Shown: positions 1-10,890, numbered from the stretch's first letter. The stretch is 64,000 nucleotides of DNA from Bifidobacterium animalis subsp. animalis ATCC 25527 (GCF_000260715.1 NC_017834.1:620001-684000), one strand, 5' to 3'. Numbers and translations: made by a program. Notes: generated by a model not told the origin, from the letters alone.

Positions 1-555
1 GACGTCAAAGACACGACGGCCGTCAAGCAGCTCGATATTGAGATGGCCAGCGAATCCCCGGCGACGGTGAACTGCGACGTGAGCAGTGTGGAGGAATTCG
101 AGAACCGCATTGCCCAGGCGAAGGCATCCTCCCAATGGTACGACGAGCACACCGCTTCGCTGAGAAGCGCCATTCAGGCAGTCAATGAGTCAAGGCACGC
201 CAAGCAGGTGGAGGACGCCCATGCCTCACTCGAGGAGGTGCTCCGTAATGCCGACAACATTCTCGCCTCCGCACAGGGTCATGTGACGGACGAAGCAGTG
301 TGGAACGACCTCTCCAAGCTCATTGGCGAGGCGCGGAACCGCAGCGGGGAGACCGATATGGGCAGGATCGGCACGCTCATGGACGATCTCAACGCCAGAA
401 TGGATGCTGTGGAGCGTTCGAACCGAGAGAAGCTGCGACAGGAGGAGCAGGCGCGTGCGGAGGCCGAACGCAAGGCTCAGGAGGCCGAGCAGAAGCGCAA
501 GGAGTCCGAGGCCGAGGCGAAGGCGGAGGAGGAAAAGAACAAGGACAAGCACTGA
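1..555 (+). CDS. C-terminal part of a coiled-coil hypothetical protein
   Basis: The reading frame is open at the left window edge, so this is the C-terminal 184 residues of a longer protein; an internal ATG at 43 exists but no ribosome site decides it. The middle part (helical, rich in Asn, Ala and Ser, around DNA 140-330) resembles the FIVAR-type helical repeats of actinobacterial surface proteins. The last ~55 residues are a highly charged Glu/Lys/Ala/Arg coiled coil ending in a Lys/Glu-rich tail. No membrane anchor or sorting motif is seen at the C terminus. Function is unknown; a structural or envelope role is only inference. It is followed by a tRNA gene on the same strand. Confidence 0.7.
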   Translation, partial: DVKDTTAVKQLDIEMASESPATVNCDVSSVEEFENRIAQAKASSQWYDEHTASLRSAIQAVNESRHAKQVEDAHASLEEVLRNADNILASAQGHVTDEAVWNDLSKLIGEARNRSGETDMGRIGTLMDDLNARMDAVERSNREKLRQEEQARAEAERKAQEAEQKRKESEAEAKAEEEKNKDKH

Positions 556-641
556 ATGGGCCGTGCTGCATGTCGTTCTGCCACGGCGGTCTGGGGTGCT
601 TTGGTAGACTATTGGACTTGTGGTGGTTCCGCACCACACAT

Positions 642-715
642 GGGGCCTTAGCTCAGTCGGTTAGAGCATCGGACTCATAATCCGCCGGTCCAGGGTTCAA
701 GCCCCTGAGGCCCCA
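642..715 (+). tRNA. tRNA with CAT anticodon (Met, or Ile2)
   Basis: A complete cloverleaf can be drawn. The acceptor stem GGGGCCT (642-648) pairs with AGGCCCC (708-714), the D arm carries AGCTCAGTCGGTTAGAGC, the anticodon loop is CTCATAA, and the T arm has GGTTCAAG. The 3' CCA is not encoded (A-CA follows). A CAT anticodon in this loop fits either elongator tRNA-Met or the lysidine-modified tRNA-Ile2, and sequence alone does not separate them here. The acceptor stem GGGGCCT is rather Ile2-like. Confidence 0.93.
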
Positions 716-723
716 CATAGTAC

Positions 724-753
724 AAGGCCGTCTCCTTCGGGAGACGACCTTTT
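724..753 (+). terminator. Rho-independent terminator of the tRNA
   Basis: A ten-pair stem (726-735 with 740-749, one G-T pair) closed by a TTCG tetraloop is followed by TTTT. It lies 9 bases after the tRNA. Confidence 0.88.
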
Positions 754-792
754 GTGTGCATCCGTTGCTTGGTTCGGAGTTCGCGGCGTTGG

Positions 793-1698
793 TCAGGACT
801 CCTCGGCACCTGGTGTGCCATCCTCCGGCTCGTCGATGTCAGCCCAGATGTCCGAATCTGGTTGGAACGCATAGGGGCCCGTATTCCGCGGGTCGGCGTC
901 GTAGGCACGTTTGTCGCGCACGAAGGAGATGTGGCGCAATGCCATGAATTTCATGAGGCAATCCTCCATTTGGGAAAGATCGTCCTCCAAGCGGTCGAGT
1001 TCGTCGGGCGGCATGAGATTGATATTCGAATTGCTCCATGTCGTGCAGTTGCGCATCGAATACTTCACTTTGCGTACATGGTCCTGGTAGATTTCCTCCA
1101 CGATCGCGTGCGCTTCGAGCTCGGGCGTCGAGTCCGCGGAAGCCTGCGCTCGCATATGTGCGGTTTCGTCGAGCGACATGCCGAACAGTGCATTGCACCA
1201 ACCGCGTAGGGTCTGCAGATTCACGTCAAGCCGTGCCATTGCCTGCTCCTCGGTGCAGGTAGGTGGAAGGGGCGTCAGATTGTCGGCATCGCGCGAACGG
1301 CGTACCTCGTGCTCACGTTGTGCGCGATCCACGCTGCCGGGGCGCTCCGGCGAGCCATAGAACCATACGGGTCGTCCGCGCAGAATGCACTGAAGGGTGC
1401 GCGAAGGGATGGAGATGTCCGGTGTGATGCGAATGGAATCGGCTGGGTCGGTGAAATCGAGAATGTCGGCGAGCCTGAGTTTGGCGTCGCTGATCTGGTT
1501 CAGCACGCGCAATATGACGAGCGTGAGATGAATGCCTGCAGTCGCCTGGCCCTCTTCGATCACATTGAGCGTGCGATCGCCCCAATTCATGCCGTATGAG
1601 TGCGCGCATCTCAGGAATGAATTGGCGTCGATGCCATACAATTCGCGATATCGGTGAAGAAAATCCCCTAGCACTTCGCTAATCTGTCTATCAACCAT
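793..1698 (-). CDS. XRE-like helix-turn-helix protein, hypothetical
   Basis: 301 residues. The first ~80 residues have the helix pattern of a Cro/C1-type DNA-binding domain (YRELYGIDANSFLRCAHSYG, then a recognition-like segment ending in IEEGQ, then a Leu/Ile-rich helix). The remaining 220 residues are charged and lack a recognised domain; the last 25 are very acidic. The gene stands alone, between a tRNA gene and the AT-rich leader of rpmE, and is transcribed away from rpmE. A DNA-binding regulatory role is inferred from the N terminus only; what it controls is unknown. The upstream 120 bases are much more AT-rich than the surroundings, a possible sign of acquired DNA beside the tRNA. Confidence 0.7.
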   Translation of the reverse strand: MVDRQISEVLGDFLHRYRELYGIDANSFLRCAHSYGMNWGDRTLNVIEEGQATAGIHLTLVILRVLNQISDAKLRLADILDFTDPADSIRITPDISIPSRTLQCILRGRPVWFYGSPERPGSVDRAQREHEVRRSRDADNLTPLPPTCTEEQAMARLDVNLQTLRGWCNALFGMSLDETAHMRAQASADSTPELEAHAIVEEIYQDHVRKVKYSMRNCTTWSNSNINLMPPDELDRLEDDLSQMEDCLMKFMALRHISFVRDKRAYDADPRNTGPYAFQPDSDIWADIDEPEDGTPGAEES

Positions 1699-1901
1699 AC
1701 GGGGTACATTAGGCGACGCAGACGGCGTCCGTGGTCCATTTGGGGTTTTGTTCTCGGCGTGCAGACAGAATAAATGTAGATAAATATTTTACAATATACT
1801 CAAAGAAGTTGCTAATATTTCTTATTCCGGCTCCCACTTGCCTAAATTAATTCTATTGGATTGCCGGTGTGCGCCGATGAGTATGCCGGAAGGATAACCG
1901 A

Positions 1902-1960
1902 TTGGAATAAACCGTGGCGTGCTCGTATTGTGGGTCTTGGTGGGCGCAAGTCCACTTGCG
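1902..1960 (+). promoter_or_regulatory. Candidate rpmE copy-1 promoter and leader hairpin
   Basis: This lies in the 364-base gap between the XRE-like gene and rpmE, whose first half (1760-1850) is AT-rich without an ORF. TTGGAA (1902-1907) and TATTGT (1926-1931) are 18 bases apart. Downstream, CGCAAGT (1945-1951) and ACTTGCG (1954-1960) form a tight inverted repeat in the leader. The promoter assignment is by eye only. Confidence 0.35.
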
Positions 1961-2027
1961 GGCGCCATAGCGGCGCGCGCAAACATAGCCGGTTCACCGC
2001 TTGCGTATGCGTTTGCGTATGTGAGTG

Positions 2028-2266
2028 GACCCGGGTCCCCCGTATCTTTAGGAGACGATGTTATGCAGCAGGGTATTCATCCTGATTATCACAAGGTGAC
2101 CGTCACGTGTTCGTGCGGTAACACGTTCGAGACGCGTTCGACCGCCAAGGGTGACCATATGACGGTGGATGTGTGCTCGAAGTGCCATCCGTTCTACACC
2201 GGCAAGCAGAAGATTCTCGACACCGGCGGCCGTGTGGCCCGCTTCGAGAAGCGCTACGGCAAGAAG
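2028..2266. repeat. 239-bp direct repeat, copy 1 (spans rpmE)
   Basis: This stretch matches 20703-20941 at 238 of 239 positions (offset 18,675); the single difference is A2157 versus G20832. It starts 35 bases before the rpmE start codon and ends two codons before the stop, so both the translation signal and almost all of the gene are duplicated. The flanks beyond it do not match well. It marks the left edge of the xylo-oligosaccharide island. Confidence 0.95.
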
Positions 2267-2272
2267 GACTAG
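2063..2272 (+). CDS. rpmE: Ribosomal protein L31, copy 1
   Basis: 69 residues, the full length for bacterial L31 of the large ribosomal subunit. Cys residues in CSCG and CSKCHPF give the zinc-binding (C+) form, followed by the typical FYTGKQK and a basic C terminus. The start at 2063 is preceded by TTTAGGAG, a good ribosome site. The protein differs from copy 2 only at one position (His in GDHMTV here, Arg in copy 2) and at the end (KKD here, KKSA in copy 2). This copy keeps the ancestral upstream side of the locus but is separated from prfA by the island. A strong terminator follows, so it is monocistronic. Confidence 0.97.
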   Translation: MQQGIHPDYHKVTVTCSCGNTFETRSTAKGDHMTVDVCSKCHPFYTGKQKILDTGGRVARFEKRYGKKD

Positions 2273-2291
2273 TCGGTCCCTGTGACAGAGA

Positions 2292-2318
2292 AGCGCCAGG
2301 CAACCCTGGCGCTTTTTT
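2292..2318 (+). terminator. Terminator of rpmE copy 1
   Basis: The perfect nine-pair stem AGCGCCAGG/CCTGGCGCT (2292-2300, 2305-2313) is followed by six T in a row. Confidence 0.93.
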
Positions 2319-2437
2319 GTTTGCCTGCGGACTGTTCGGGGCGTTGGTCTGTGTGTCGAGGAAATCGATCTGTATGGATATGTGACATAAGCGGGGGAGT
2401 GCTGGAATTTCAGGCGACACGCTAAAAGTCAATCCAT

Positions 2438-2468
2438 TTGACATATATAGTATTTTCGTTTTACTATA
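2438..2468 (+). promoter_or_regulatory. xylA promoter with overlapping inverted repeat operator
   Basis: A consensus -35 TTGACA (2438-2443) and a -10 TACTAT (2462-2467) are 18 bases apart. The inverted repeat TATAGTA (2446-2452) - 9 bases - TACTATA (2462-2468) lies between and over these elements, so a bound repressor would block RNA polymerase. The half-site TATAGTA recurs in the xylB/ROK divergent region (19286-19292), which suggests the ROK protein as the binder; this is inference. Confidence 0.6.
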
Positions 2469-2567
2469 ACACCATGAACGCGGAAGCGTTCTGGACAAAT
2501 CTGAAATGGCGTGGGATGCCCGGTGCGACTCGCGTCGAACAGTGAAAATGATTGCAAAGGAGTAGTC

Positions 2568-3920
2568 ATGGCAGGTCTGTGGGACATCGACAAGATCGAG
2601 TATGTCGGCCGCACCAAGGGTCTTCAGGAGGGACTCGGATTCCAGTATTACGATGCCGACAAGGTTGTCGCCGGCAAGAAGATGAAGGACTGGCTGCGCT
2701 TCGGTGTGGCATGGTGGCACACCTTCGACGCGCCGCTCACCGACCCCTTCGGCGATGGCACCGCCCAGCGCCCGTGGGACGGCAAGTACTCCGACCCGAT
2801 GGACAACGCGCTCGCCAAGGTGGACTACGCGTTCGAGTTCTTCACCAAGCTCGGCGCCGAGTACTTCTGCTTCCATGACCGCGACATCGCCCCGGAAGGC
2901 GATACGCTGCGTGAGACGAACGCCAACCTCGACCGCGTGGTCGACAAGATCGAAGAGAACATGCAGTCCACCGGCGTGAAGCTGCTGTGGAACACCTCGT
3001 CGCTCTTCACCAACCCGCGCTTCGTGGCAGGCGCCTCCACCTCGCCGTTCGCCGACGTCTACGCCTATGCCGCGGCGCAGCTCAAGCACTCCCTCGAGAT
3101 CGGCAAGCGCCTGGGCGCCGAGAACTACGTGTTCTGGGGCGGCCGCGAAGGCTACGAGAACCTGTGGGTCACCGACATGAAGCGTGAGCAGGAGCACATG
3201 GCGAAGTTCTTCCACATGTGCGCCGACTACGCCAAGCAGATCGGCATGGACGCCCAGTTCCTCATCGAGCCGAAGGCCAAGGAACCGACGACGCACCAGT
3301 ACGACTTCGACGCGGCTACGGCATGCAACTTCCTGCGCGCCTATGACCTGATCGACGTCTTCAAGCTCAACCTCGAAGGCAACCACGCCAACCTCGCAGG
3401 CCACACCTACCAGCACGAGATCCGCGTCGCCCGCGACAACGGCGTGCTCGGTTCGCTCGACGCCAACCAGGGCGACATGCTGCTCGGCTGGGACCTCGAT
3501 GAGTTCCCGACCAACCTGTACGAGACCACCTCCGTGATGTGGGAAGTGCTCGACGAAGGCCAGATCGGCCCTCACGGCGGCCTCAACTTCGACGCCAAGC
3601 CGCGCCGCACCTCGTTCAGCGCTGAAGACCTGTTCCGCGCGCACATCGCCGGCATGGACACGTTTGCCGCCGGCCTGCTCGTGGCGGACAAGATGCATCA
3701 GGACAAGTACATCGAGGACCTTGTGGCCAACCGTTATGGCTCCTACGATTCGGGCATCGGCAAGTCGATCGACGACGGCACCGCCACCCTCGAGTCGCTC
3801 AATGACTACGCCATCGACATGCCGCAGTCCGAGATCATCGCATCCACGCACCCCGATCACCTCGAGGACGTGAAGGCGACCATCAACAACTACATCATCG
3901 ACGCCCTGGCCAACGCCTGA
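2568..3920 (+). CDS. xylA: Xylose isomerase
   Basis: 450 residues, the usual length for class II (E. coli-type) xylose isomerase, which converts D-xylose to D-xylulose in the cytoplasm using two divalent metals. Visible family motifs: FCFHDRD near residues 100-106 (catalytic His/Asp), [10 protein letters not shown] near 188-197 (metal-binding Glu) and LDANQGD near 298-304. The ATG at 2568 is chosen because AAAGGAG precedes it and the family N terminus begins here; an upstream in-frame ATG at 2511 lacks a ribosome site. It is the first gene inside the island, driven by its own promoter with an operator-like palindrome. XylB, further along the island, takes the next step. A GC-rich stem-loop follows the stop codon. 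Confidence 0.97.
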   Translation: MAGLWDIDKIEYVGRTKGLQEGLGFQYYDADKVVAGKKMKDWLRFGVAWWHTFDAPLTDPFGDGTAQRPWDGKYSDPMDNALAKVDYAFEFFTKLGAEYFCFHDRDIAPEGDTLRETNANLDRVVDKIEENMQSTGVKLLWNTSSLFTNPRFVAGASTSPFADVYAYAAAQLKHSLEIGKRLGAENYVFWGGREGYENLWVTDMKREQEHMAKFFHMCADYAKQIGMDAQFLIEPKAKEPTTHQYDFDAATACNFLRAYDLIDVFKLNLEGNHANLAGHTYQHEIRVARDNGVLGSLDANQGDMLLGWDLDEFPTNLYETTSVMWEVLDEGQIGPHGGLNFDAKPRRTSFSAEDLFRAHIAGMDTFAAGLLVADKMHQDKYIEDLVANRYGSYDSGIGKSIDDGTATLESLNDYAIDMPQSEIIASTHPDHLEDVKATINNYIIDALANA

Positions 3921-3927
3921 CGCCGCA

Positions 3928-4018
3928 CGGTCCGGCCACCTGCCGCATGGGCGGCCGGACCGTCCATCCAACCTCTGCGGCGCGTGGCATATGCAGTGCA
4001 CGCTGTATGGCATATGCC
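3928..4018. other. Two stem-loops in the xylA-GH43 gap
   Basis: The 429-base gap (3921-4349) holds no ORF that looks coding. CGGTCCGGCC (3928-3937) pairs with GGCCGGACCG (3953-3962) over 10 bp without a T tail. GGCATATGC (3986-3994) then pairs with GCATATGCC (4010-4018). The remainder (4019-4330) has a pyrimidine-rich tract and no recognised signal except the ribosome site GGAGG just before the next start. Confidence 0.6.
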
Positions 4019-4349
4019 GCCAGTAACTCTTTCTTTCCTTCCTTCCAATGAATCGCCGCCTGTTCTTTCCTTTCCTCTGCAGGCGCGATGCAGGCCCAAG
4101 GGCCACCGGGCCCCACCGTGCACCCATACGCTCCGCGCGCATCCTTCCCATCAAACACACCGCGCGCGGGGAGCACGGCGGTTCCCGGAGGCCCATGGGC
4201 TTTTTCCATACGGGTGGGCACGACGGTGTGTTCGCCTATTGCTTGCGCAAGGCGCATGGCGCACCGCTGCACCGCCCTTATACCCTCCGGCCATGCTGCC
4301 GAACCGAATGTACTGATATGACCGACCACTACCGATATGGAGGACCACG

Positions 4350-6032
4350 ATGACCGCAACGACCGCGACCATAGACATCACCAATCCCGTACTGCGGGGC
4401 ATGTACCCCGACCCAAGCTGGATGTGGGACGAGCGCGGGGAGCGCGTGGCCCTGGTGAATTCCTCGTTCGAACTGGTGCCGGGACTGCCGATCCACGTTT
4501 CAGACGATATCGCGAACTGGGAGCTTGCGGGGAACGCCGTCGACGAGGCGATGGCGCAACGGCTGCTGATCCCCTTCGTGCTTGATTCTGGGGGATTGTA
4601 TGCGCCGACATTGCGCATGATCCGCGGGAAGTACGTGATCGCATGCACGGTCGCCCGCATCGATCTGGACGCGGCCGCCGCAGCTGGGGTCGACCCGGAG
4701 TCGATCGAGGCGGCCCGCGCAAGCCAGGGCAACTTCATCATCGAAGCCGATGCGCTTGAGGGGCCATGGCGCGGCCCGTACTGGATCGAGGGCGCCGAGG
4801 GCATCGATCCAGACATCTTCGAGGACCTTGACGGCTCTGTGTACTGGACGCAGACAAGGCCGGCCGTACGCCCGCGCTGGGAAGGGCAGACCGAGGTGTG
4901 GACCCAGCGGATCGACCCGGAGACGTGGCGGCTGTGCGCGTCGCATGACGCAGACGGCGACTATGGCAAGACGGTCCTCTGGACGGGATACGGCGTGGAG
5001 GCGGTGTGGGCCGAAGGACCGCACCTGTACCGCATCGGCGATTGGGTGTATCTGATGACCGCAGAAGGCGGCACAAGCTTCGACCACAGCGAGATGACCA
5101 TGCGCACGTGGGCACCCGACGGGCTCGGACCGGCGATCGAATCCCTGCAGGGCCAAGCGCACGCAGACGGGACCGAGCCGCGCGCGCCACGTGCCGACGA
5201 ACGGTCGGTTGTGGGGCGGTATGCGCGACTGTTCCATCCGTGCAAGAAGAATCCGTTCCTGACACACCGGCATCTTGGTTTGGAGGAGCGCGTGCAGTGT
5301 GTGGGCCACGCCGATCTGCTGCATCATCCGCGGCTTGGCTGGTGGGCCGCGTGCCTGGGCTCGCGCGAGACCCCCACCGCGGACCATGGGGCGCTCAGCT
5401 TCCTAGGCAGGGAGACCTTTGTGGCACCTGTCGACTGGCAGCACGATCCGGCACAATGGTCGCTGGAATCCAATGGGCCCGCGCAAAGGCGGACTGATGA
5501 CCCGGGCTGGCCGATACTCGCCGGGGGAGCGGGGCGTCTGGCGCAGACATTGCGCATCGATGCGGCGGACGGGACCCTGCTCGATATGTGCATTGGTCCG
5601 TGCGAATCGCAGGCTGTCGTCGATGCGCGCATGCCTTTTGCCGTCGGCGACGGCGAAGGCGCGGCCGTGCGCGCGGATGGCACGGTGTACCGGCGTATGC
5701 CGGAAGACAGGTGCGTGGTGCTGTGCCCGCCGCGTGGCACGGTGCGTATCCGGCAGGACGGCCGCCATACGTTGAGCGTGGCGACCGATAGTGCGTCGGT
5801 GCAGTGGGCGCTCGGCGAGGGTACGGAGCGCAGGGAAGGCATGGTGCCGATCCCCGAGGGGGAGCCGGGATCGGTTATGCTCGTCTTCGACAAAGGCATG
5901 GCGCGTGTGGTCGTGGCGCAGTCCGCGGAACAGGCATGGACGGCGCCGGCCGTCGAGGTGATCGACGTGGCGCCGCTGAGCACCGAATGGTCCGGCGGCT
6001 TCGTGGGGTGCCTCGTCGGTTGTGACGCGTAG
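4350..6032 (+). CDS. Glycoside hydrolase family 43 enzyme (beta-xylosidase or arabinofuranosidase)
   Basis: 560 residues. The five-bladed GH43 catalytic domain fills the first ~330 residues: the general base Asp is in YPDPSW (residue 21), the pKa-setting Asp in GIDPDIF (~153), and the proton donor Glu in WAEGPHLY (~222). The rest forms a C-terminal beta-sandwich-like domain, as in the longer GH43 enzymes. No signal peptide, so it acts in the cytoplasm on imported oligosaccharides, most likely removing xylose or arabinose units. The start follows GGAGGACCACG. Whether it prefers xylose or arabinose cannot be read from the sequence. It is the least typical of the three GH43 enzymes here, with several insertions in the N-terminal domain. 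Confidence 0.85.
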   Translation: MTATTATIDITNPVLRGMYPDPSWMWDERGERVALVNSSFELVPGLPIHVSDDIANWELAGNAVDEAMAQRLLIPFVLDSGGLYAPTLRMIRGKYVIACTVARIDLDAAAAAGVDPESIEAARASQGNFIIEADALEGPWRGPYWIEGAEGIDPDIFEDLDGSVYWTQTRPAVRPRWEGQTEVWTQRIDPETWRLCASHDADGDYGKTVLWTGYGVEAVWAEGPHLYRIGDWVYLMTAEGGTSFDHSEMTMRTWAPDGLGPAIESLQGQAHADGTEPRAPRADERSVVGRYARLFHPCKKNPFLTHRHLGLEERVQCVGHADLLHHPRLGWWAACLGSRETPTADHGALSFLGRETFVAPVDWQHDPAQWSLESNGPAQRRTDDPGWPILAGGAGRLAQTLRIDAADGTLLDMCIGPCESQAVVDARMPFAVGDGEGAAVRADGTVYRRMPEDRCVVLCPPRGTVRIRQDGRHTLSVATDSASVQWALGEGTERREGMVPIPEGEPGSVMLVFDKGMARVVVAQSAEQAWTAPAVEVIDVAPLSTEWSGGFVGCLVGCDA

Positions 6033-6196
6033 GCGGCGACCTAAGCGGGATGGTTGGGCCACTGTTGCGGTAGCCTTGGCCGGCTCGCCGTGCACCAGCC
6101 GCTGCCGTTTGCGCAGCAGCATCGCGAAATTGCGGAGCACCGGTATGAGCAGTCCTCCGCATACCATGCCGATGTCGGAGGCGCGCTGGTCCGCCA

Positions 6197-7213
6197 TCAG
6201 CGCGCCTCCGACGCCAAGCGGGCCGTGCTGCCGCGCACGACGAGCGTCGTCGGGAGGATCACATGGTGTTGCGTGGGGCGCCCCTCCGCCGTGTCGATGA
6301 GCATGCGCGTCGAGACCGCCGCCATGTCGTGCAATGGCTGGCGCACCGTGGTGAGCGCCGGACCTAGGAACGCGGAGGTCTGCACGTCGTCGAAACCGAC
6401 AACCGAAAGGTCTTCGGGGATGCGCAGCCGGTTCTGCCGGGCGGCCTCATAGACGCCCATCGCCTGCAGGTCGCTGCCAGCGAAGATCGCGGTGGGGCGG
6501 TTCGGGTTCTCCAGCAACGCCATCGCCTGCGCGTAGCCGCCTTCGGTCGTGAAATCGCCTTCGGTCACCAGCTCGGGATCCAGCGCGATGCCCTGTTCGG
6601 CGAGCGCCGACGTGTAGCCGTCGAGCCGCGCACGCGAGCACATCATCTCTTCGGGGCCGGTGATGATGCCGATGCGCGTGTGCCCCAGGGCGAGCAGATG
6701 CCGAGTCGCGAGCACGCCGCCGGCCCAGTTGTCCGCCTGCACGGAGAAATCATCGTTCGACGGCTCGCCCGAAGGGTCGAAGATGACATAGGGGATGCCG
6801 TTGGCCTGCAATTTGGTTTTTTCTTTTTCGGTGAGATTGGCGAAGATGAAGATGACGCCGAATGGCCTGCGCCTCAGCATGCCGGTGATCCAGTCGTCGT
6901 CGGGGTGTTGGCGGGTGCCACTTTCCGTCGTGATGACGCTGATGTCGGGCGAGTGCCTTGTCTCACGCAGCACGCCGCGCAGCACTTCGAGAGCCCAGAT
7001 TGTGTCGAGGTCCTGAAAGACCACTTCGATGTACCTTTGGCCGGCCGCTTTCTGGCCGCGGCGCTGGTAGCCCGAGGCCTTGAGTGCCTGATCGATGGCT
7101 GTGCGGGCCTCGTCGGAGATGTCGGACCTTCCGTTGAGTGCCTTGGAGACGGTTGCCAACGAGTAGCCGGTGTGCTTTGCGATGTCCGCCAATCTGACTT
7201 TGGATTCCGACAT
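6197..7213 (-). CDS. LacI-family transcriptional repressor
   Basis: 338 residues. The N-terminal LacI helix-turn-helix (VRLADIAKHTGYSLATVSKALNG) is followed by the periplasmic-binding-like ligand domain, ending near RSTARLASEAR. It sits divergently from the sugar ABC importer and most likely represses it and the adjacent GH43 genes until a xylo-oligosaccharide or related sugar binds. A ribosome site (AAAGGAGC) precedes the start at 7213. A small palindrome, CGAAA-G-TTTCG at 7266-7276, lies 50 bases upstream of its start and could be its own operator. The ligand is inferred from neighbours only. Confidence 0.92.
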   Translation of the reverse strand: MSESKVRLADIAKHTGYSLATVSKALNGRSDISDEARTAIDQALKASGYQRRGQKAAGQRYIEVVFQDLDTIWALEVLRGVLRETRHSPDISVITTESGTRQHPDDDWITGMLRRRPFGVIFIFANLTEKEKTKLQANGIPYVIFDPSGEPSNDDFSVQADNWAGGVLATRHLLALGHTRIGIITGPEEMMCSRARLDGYTSALAEQGIALDPELVTEGDFTTEGGYAQAMALLENPNRPTAIFAGSDLQAMGVYEAARQNRLRIPEDLSVVGFDDVQTSAFLGPALTTVRQPLHDMAAVSTRMLIDTAEGRPTQHHVILPTTLVVRGSTARLASEAR

Positions 7214-7265
7214 ATGGAGCTCCTTTGCCGCAAATGAATGGGGGTGATATCATCTGTCATAATAT

Positions 7266-8822
<1,557 letters not shown>

Positions 8823-8842
8823 TTGCGTCTGAGCAAGGTCCG

Positions 8843-8880
8843 GGATGGCTGGGCTATGCCTCATGGTCCAGCCATCCTTT
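8843..8880 (+). terminator. Intra-operon stem-loop after the binding protein
   Basis: The ten-pair stem GGATGGCTGG/CCAGCCATCC (8843-8852, 8868-8877) is followed by TTT. It probably stabilises the upstream message or terminates part of the transcripts, setting binding protein above permease. Confidence 0.65.
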
Positions 8881-8929
8881 CCCCTGGATGACGTATAACG
8901 AAACACCTTAGATACATGGGATTGATGAC

Positions 8930-9988
8930 ATGACTGAAATGAATGATGCCGTGGCAGTCGGGCGACCGGTTGCCGAAACGAAGAAGCGGGGCGGAGAACG
9001 CAAACCCTCTAACGGCAAGGGGCGCAGAAATCTCGAAATTTTCATCCTTTCCGCACCCGCGATTATCCTCTTCTGCTGCTTTGTGATTTTTCCGATCATT
9101 TTGGGCGCCTACTACGGCTTCTACCAGTGGAAGGGCTTTGGCACTCCGGCCGAGAACGGCAAGTTCGTCGGACTGCAGAACTACATCGTGGCGTTGAAGG
9201 ATCCGAACTTCCAACAGGCGATCCTGCACACCTTTGAAATCGTCATTGGGTCCCTCGTTATCCAGGGGCCGTTGGCCATCCTCTTCGCTCTCCTGCTCAA
9301 CCAGAAGTTCAAGGGACGTGGCCTGATCCGTACGCTCATCTTCGTGCCGTATGTCGTTTCGGAAGTCATCGTCGGCACCGGCTGGAGCCTGCTACTCCAG
9401 AAGAAGGGCGCGGTCAACCAGATCCTTGAATCACTCGGCATGCATGGTGTCGATTGGCTCGCTGATCCCAAGGTCGCGATCTGGACGCTGCTGTTGCTCA
9501 TCAGCTGGAAATACATCGGATTCGCCGTCATCCTCATGCTTGCAGGCATGCAGTCGATTCCTGAGGAACTGTACGAAGCGGCAAAGGTGGACGGTGCAGG
9601 GTTCTGGCAGATCCAGAAGAGCATCACACTGCCGTTGCTCGCCCCGACGCTGCGCATCTGGGTCTTCCTGTCGATGATCGGTTCGCTGCAGCTGTTCGAT
9701 TTGGTCTACATCATCTGGGGCCAGTACGTTTCCACGACGGCCGGCGTCTCCACAATGGCCACCTACATGGTCCGCGAGGGACGCGGTGCTGGCAACTACG
9801 GATATGGTTCCGCCGTCGCCCTCATCATTTTCGTCATCTCGCTGATTGTGGCGCTGACCTACCAGCACTTTGTGCTCAACCGTGATCTCGATGGCGCCTT
9901 GACCGAGAAGAAGGCGTCCAAGAAGCGCAGGAAGAGGCAGACCGCAGAAGATGAGGCCCTGGCGGTCGCCATGGAAGGAGTGAAGTGA
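8930..9988 (+). CDS. Sugar ABC transporter permease (MalF/MsmF type)
   Basis: 352 residues with six predicted membrane segments: one near residues 35-60, then five from about residue 110 to 310. A cytoplasmic EAA loop is visible as EELYEAAKVDGAGFWQIQK, the contact point for an ATPase. The N terminus is charged and cytoplasmic; the C terminus is a Lys/Arg-rich tail (KKASKKRRKRQ). The product pairs with the next gene's product to form the channel. The stop codon and the next start codon are one base apart, so the two are translationally coupled. No ATPase gene lies in the cluster; in bifidobacteria a shared MsmK-type ATPase encoded elsewhere normally serves such importers. Confidence 0.93.
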   Translation: MTEMNDAVAVGRPVAETKKRGGERKPSNGKGRRNLEIFILSAPAIILFCCFVIFPIILGAYYGFYQWKGFGTPAENGKFVGLQNYIVALKDPNFQQAILHTFEIVIGSLVIQGPLAILFALLLNQKFKGRGLIRTLIFVPYVVSEVIVGTGWSLLLQKKGAVNQILESLGMHGVDWLADPKVAIWTLLLLISWKYIGFAVILMLAGMQSIPEELYEAAKVDGAGFWQIQKSITLPLLAPTLRIWVFLSMIGSLQLFDLVYIIWGQYVSTTAGVSTMATYMVREGRGAGNYGYGSAVALIIFVISLIVALTYQHFVLNRDLDGALTEKKASKKRRKRQTAEDEALAVAMEGVK

Positions 9989-9989
9989 G

Positions 9990-10859
9990 ATGAGTGCTGC
10001 AACGGCATATTCCAAGAAAAACGGTTTCCACAAGTCCGCGAAGACCCCATGGGGCAACCCGATAGTCTATTTCTTCTCGCTTGTGCTCGTGGCGATTTGT
10101 ATCGTCCCGGTGCTTTACATCATCTTCGGCGGATTCCGTACCAACGCGCAGATCACCAACAACCCTGCCGGTCTGCCGAATCCCTGGGTGATCAGCAACT
10201 ACAAGGACGTCATCACCAGTGATATGTTCTGGACCGAGCTGGGCAACTCGCTGATCGCTGGCATCTGCACGATGGTCGGCGTCGTCGTCCTCGGCATCAT
10301 GGTCAGCTACGTCATCGCCCGCTACAAGTTCCGGTACTCGGCACTGATGTATGCGCTGTTCTCGGCGGGCCTCATGTTCCCGATGACCGTCGGTATCACT
10401 CCGCTGTACCTGATGATCAGGAATCTGGGTCTGTCGAACTCCCTTGCGGGCATTATCCTTCCGGGAATTGCTTTCGGTCTGCCGCAGACCATCATCATCC
10501 TGGTCCCCTTCCTGCAATCCATCCCGATGGAATTGGAGGAGGCGTGCCTGCTGGACGGTTGTTCTCGCCTCGGCTTCTTCTGGCGCATGGTCATCCCGCT
10601 GTCGATGCCCGGCGTCGCCACAACCGGCATCCTCACCTTCGTGGGAAGCTGGAACGGCTATATGCTTCCGCTCTTCGTCCTGAGCGATGAAAGCAAGTAC
10701 ACGCTTCCGCTTGGTGTGCAGATGTTCAGCTCCCAGCACTCGGTGGATACGGCCAGGGTCCTGGCGTTCACCTCGCTCGCCATGCTTCCGGCCCTCATCT
10801 GCTTCACGATCTTCCAGAAGAAGATCGTGGGTGGCCTGACCGGCGCGGTCAAGGGCTGA
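9990..10859 (+). CDS. Sugar ABC transporter permease (MalG/MsmG type)
   Basis: 289 residues, six predicted membrane segments, and the EAA loop MELEEACLLDGCSRLGFFWR that contacts the ATPase. It is the second channel subunit of the xylo-oligosaccharide importer. The start is one base after the stop of the upstream permease. The C-terminal IFQKKIVGGLTGAVKG is a hallmark of this permease family. Confidence 0.94.
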   Translation: MSAATAYSKKNGFHKSAKTPWGNPIVYFFSLVLVAICIVPVLYIIFGGFRTNAQITNNPAGLPNPWVISNYKDVITSDMFWTELGNSLIAGICTMVGVVVLGIMVSYVIARYKFRYSALMYALFSAGLMFPMTVGITPLYLMIRNLGLSNSLAGIILPGIAFGLPQTIIILVPFLQSIPMELEEACLLDGCSRLGFFWRMVIPLSMPGVATTGILTFVGSWNGYMLPLFVLSDESKYTLPLGVQMFSSQHSVDTARVLAFTSLAMLPALICFTIFQKKIVGGLTGAVKG

Positions 10860-10890
10860 TCTGACCCGCCGCCTGCAATGCACGAAGCGC

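Noticed and set aside
2103..4196. A 697-codon open frame on the minus strand across rpmE and xylA
   Set aside because: It lies opposite two genes of certain identity and runs through the rpmE terminator and the xylA promoter.
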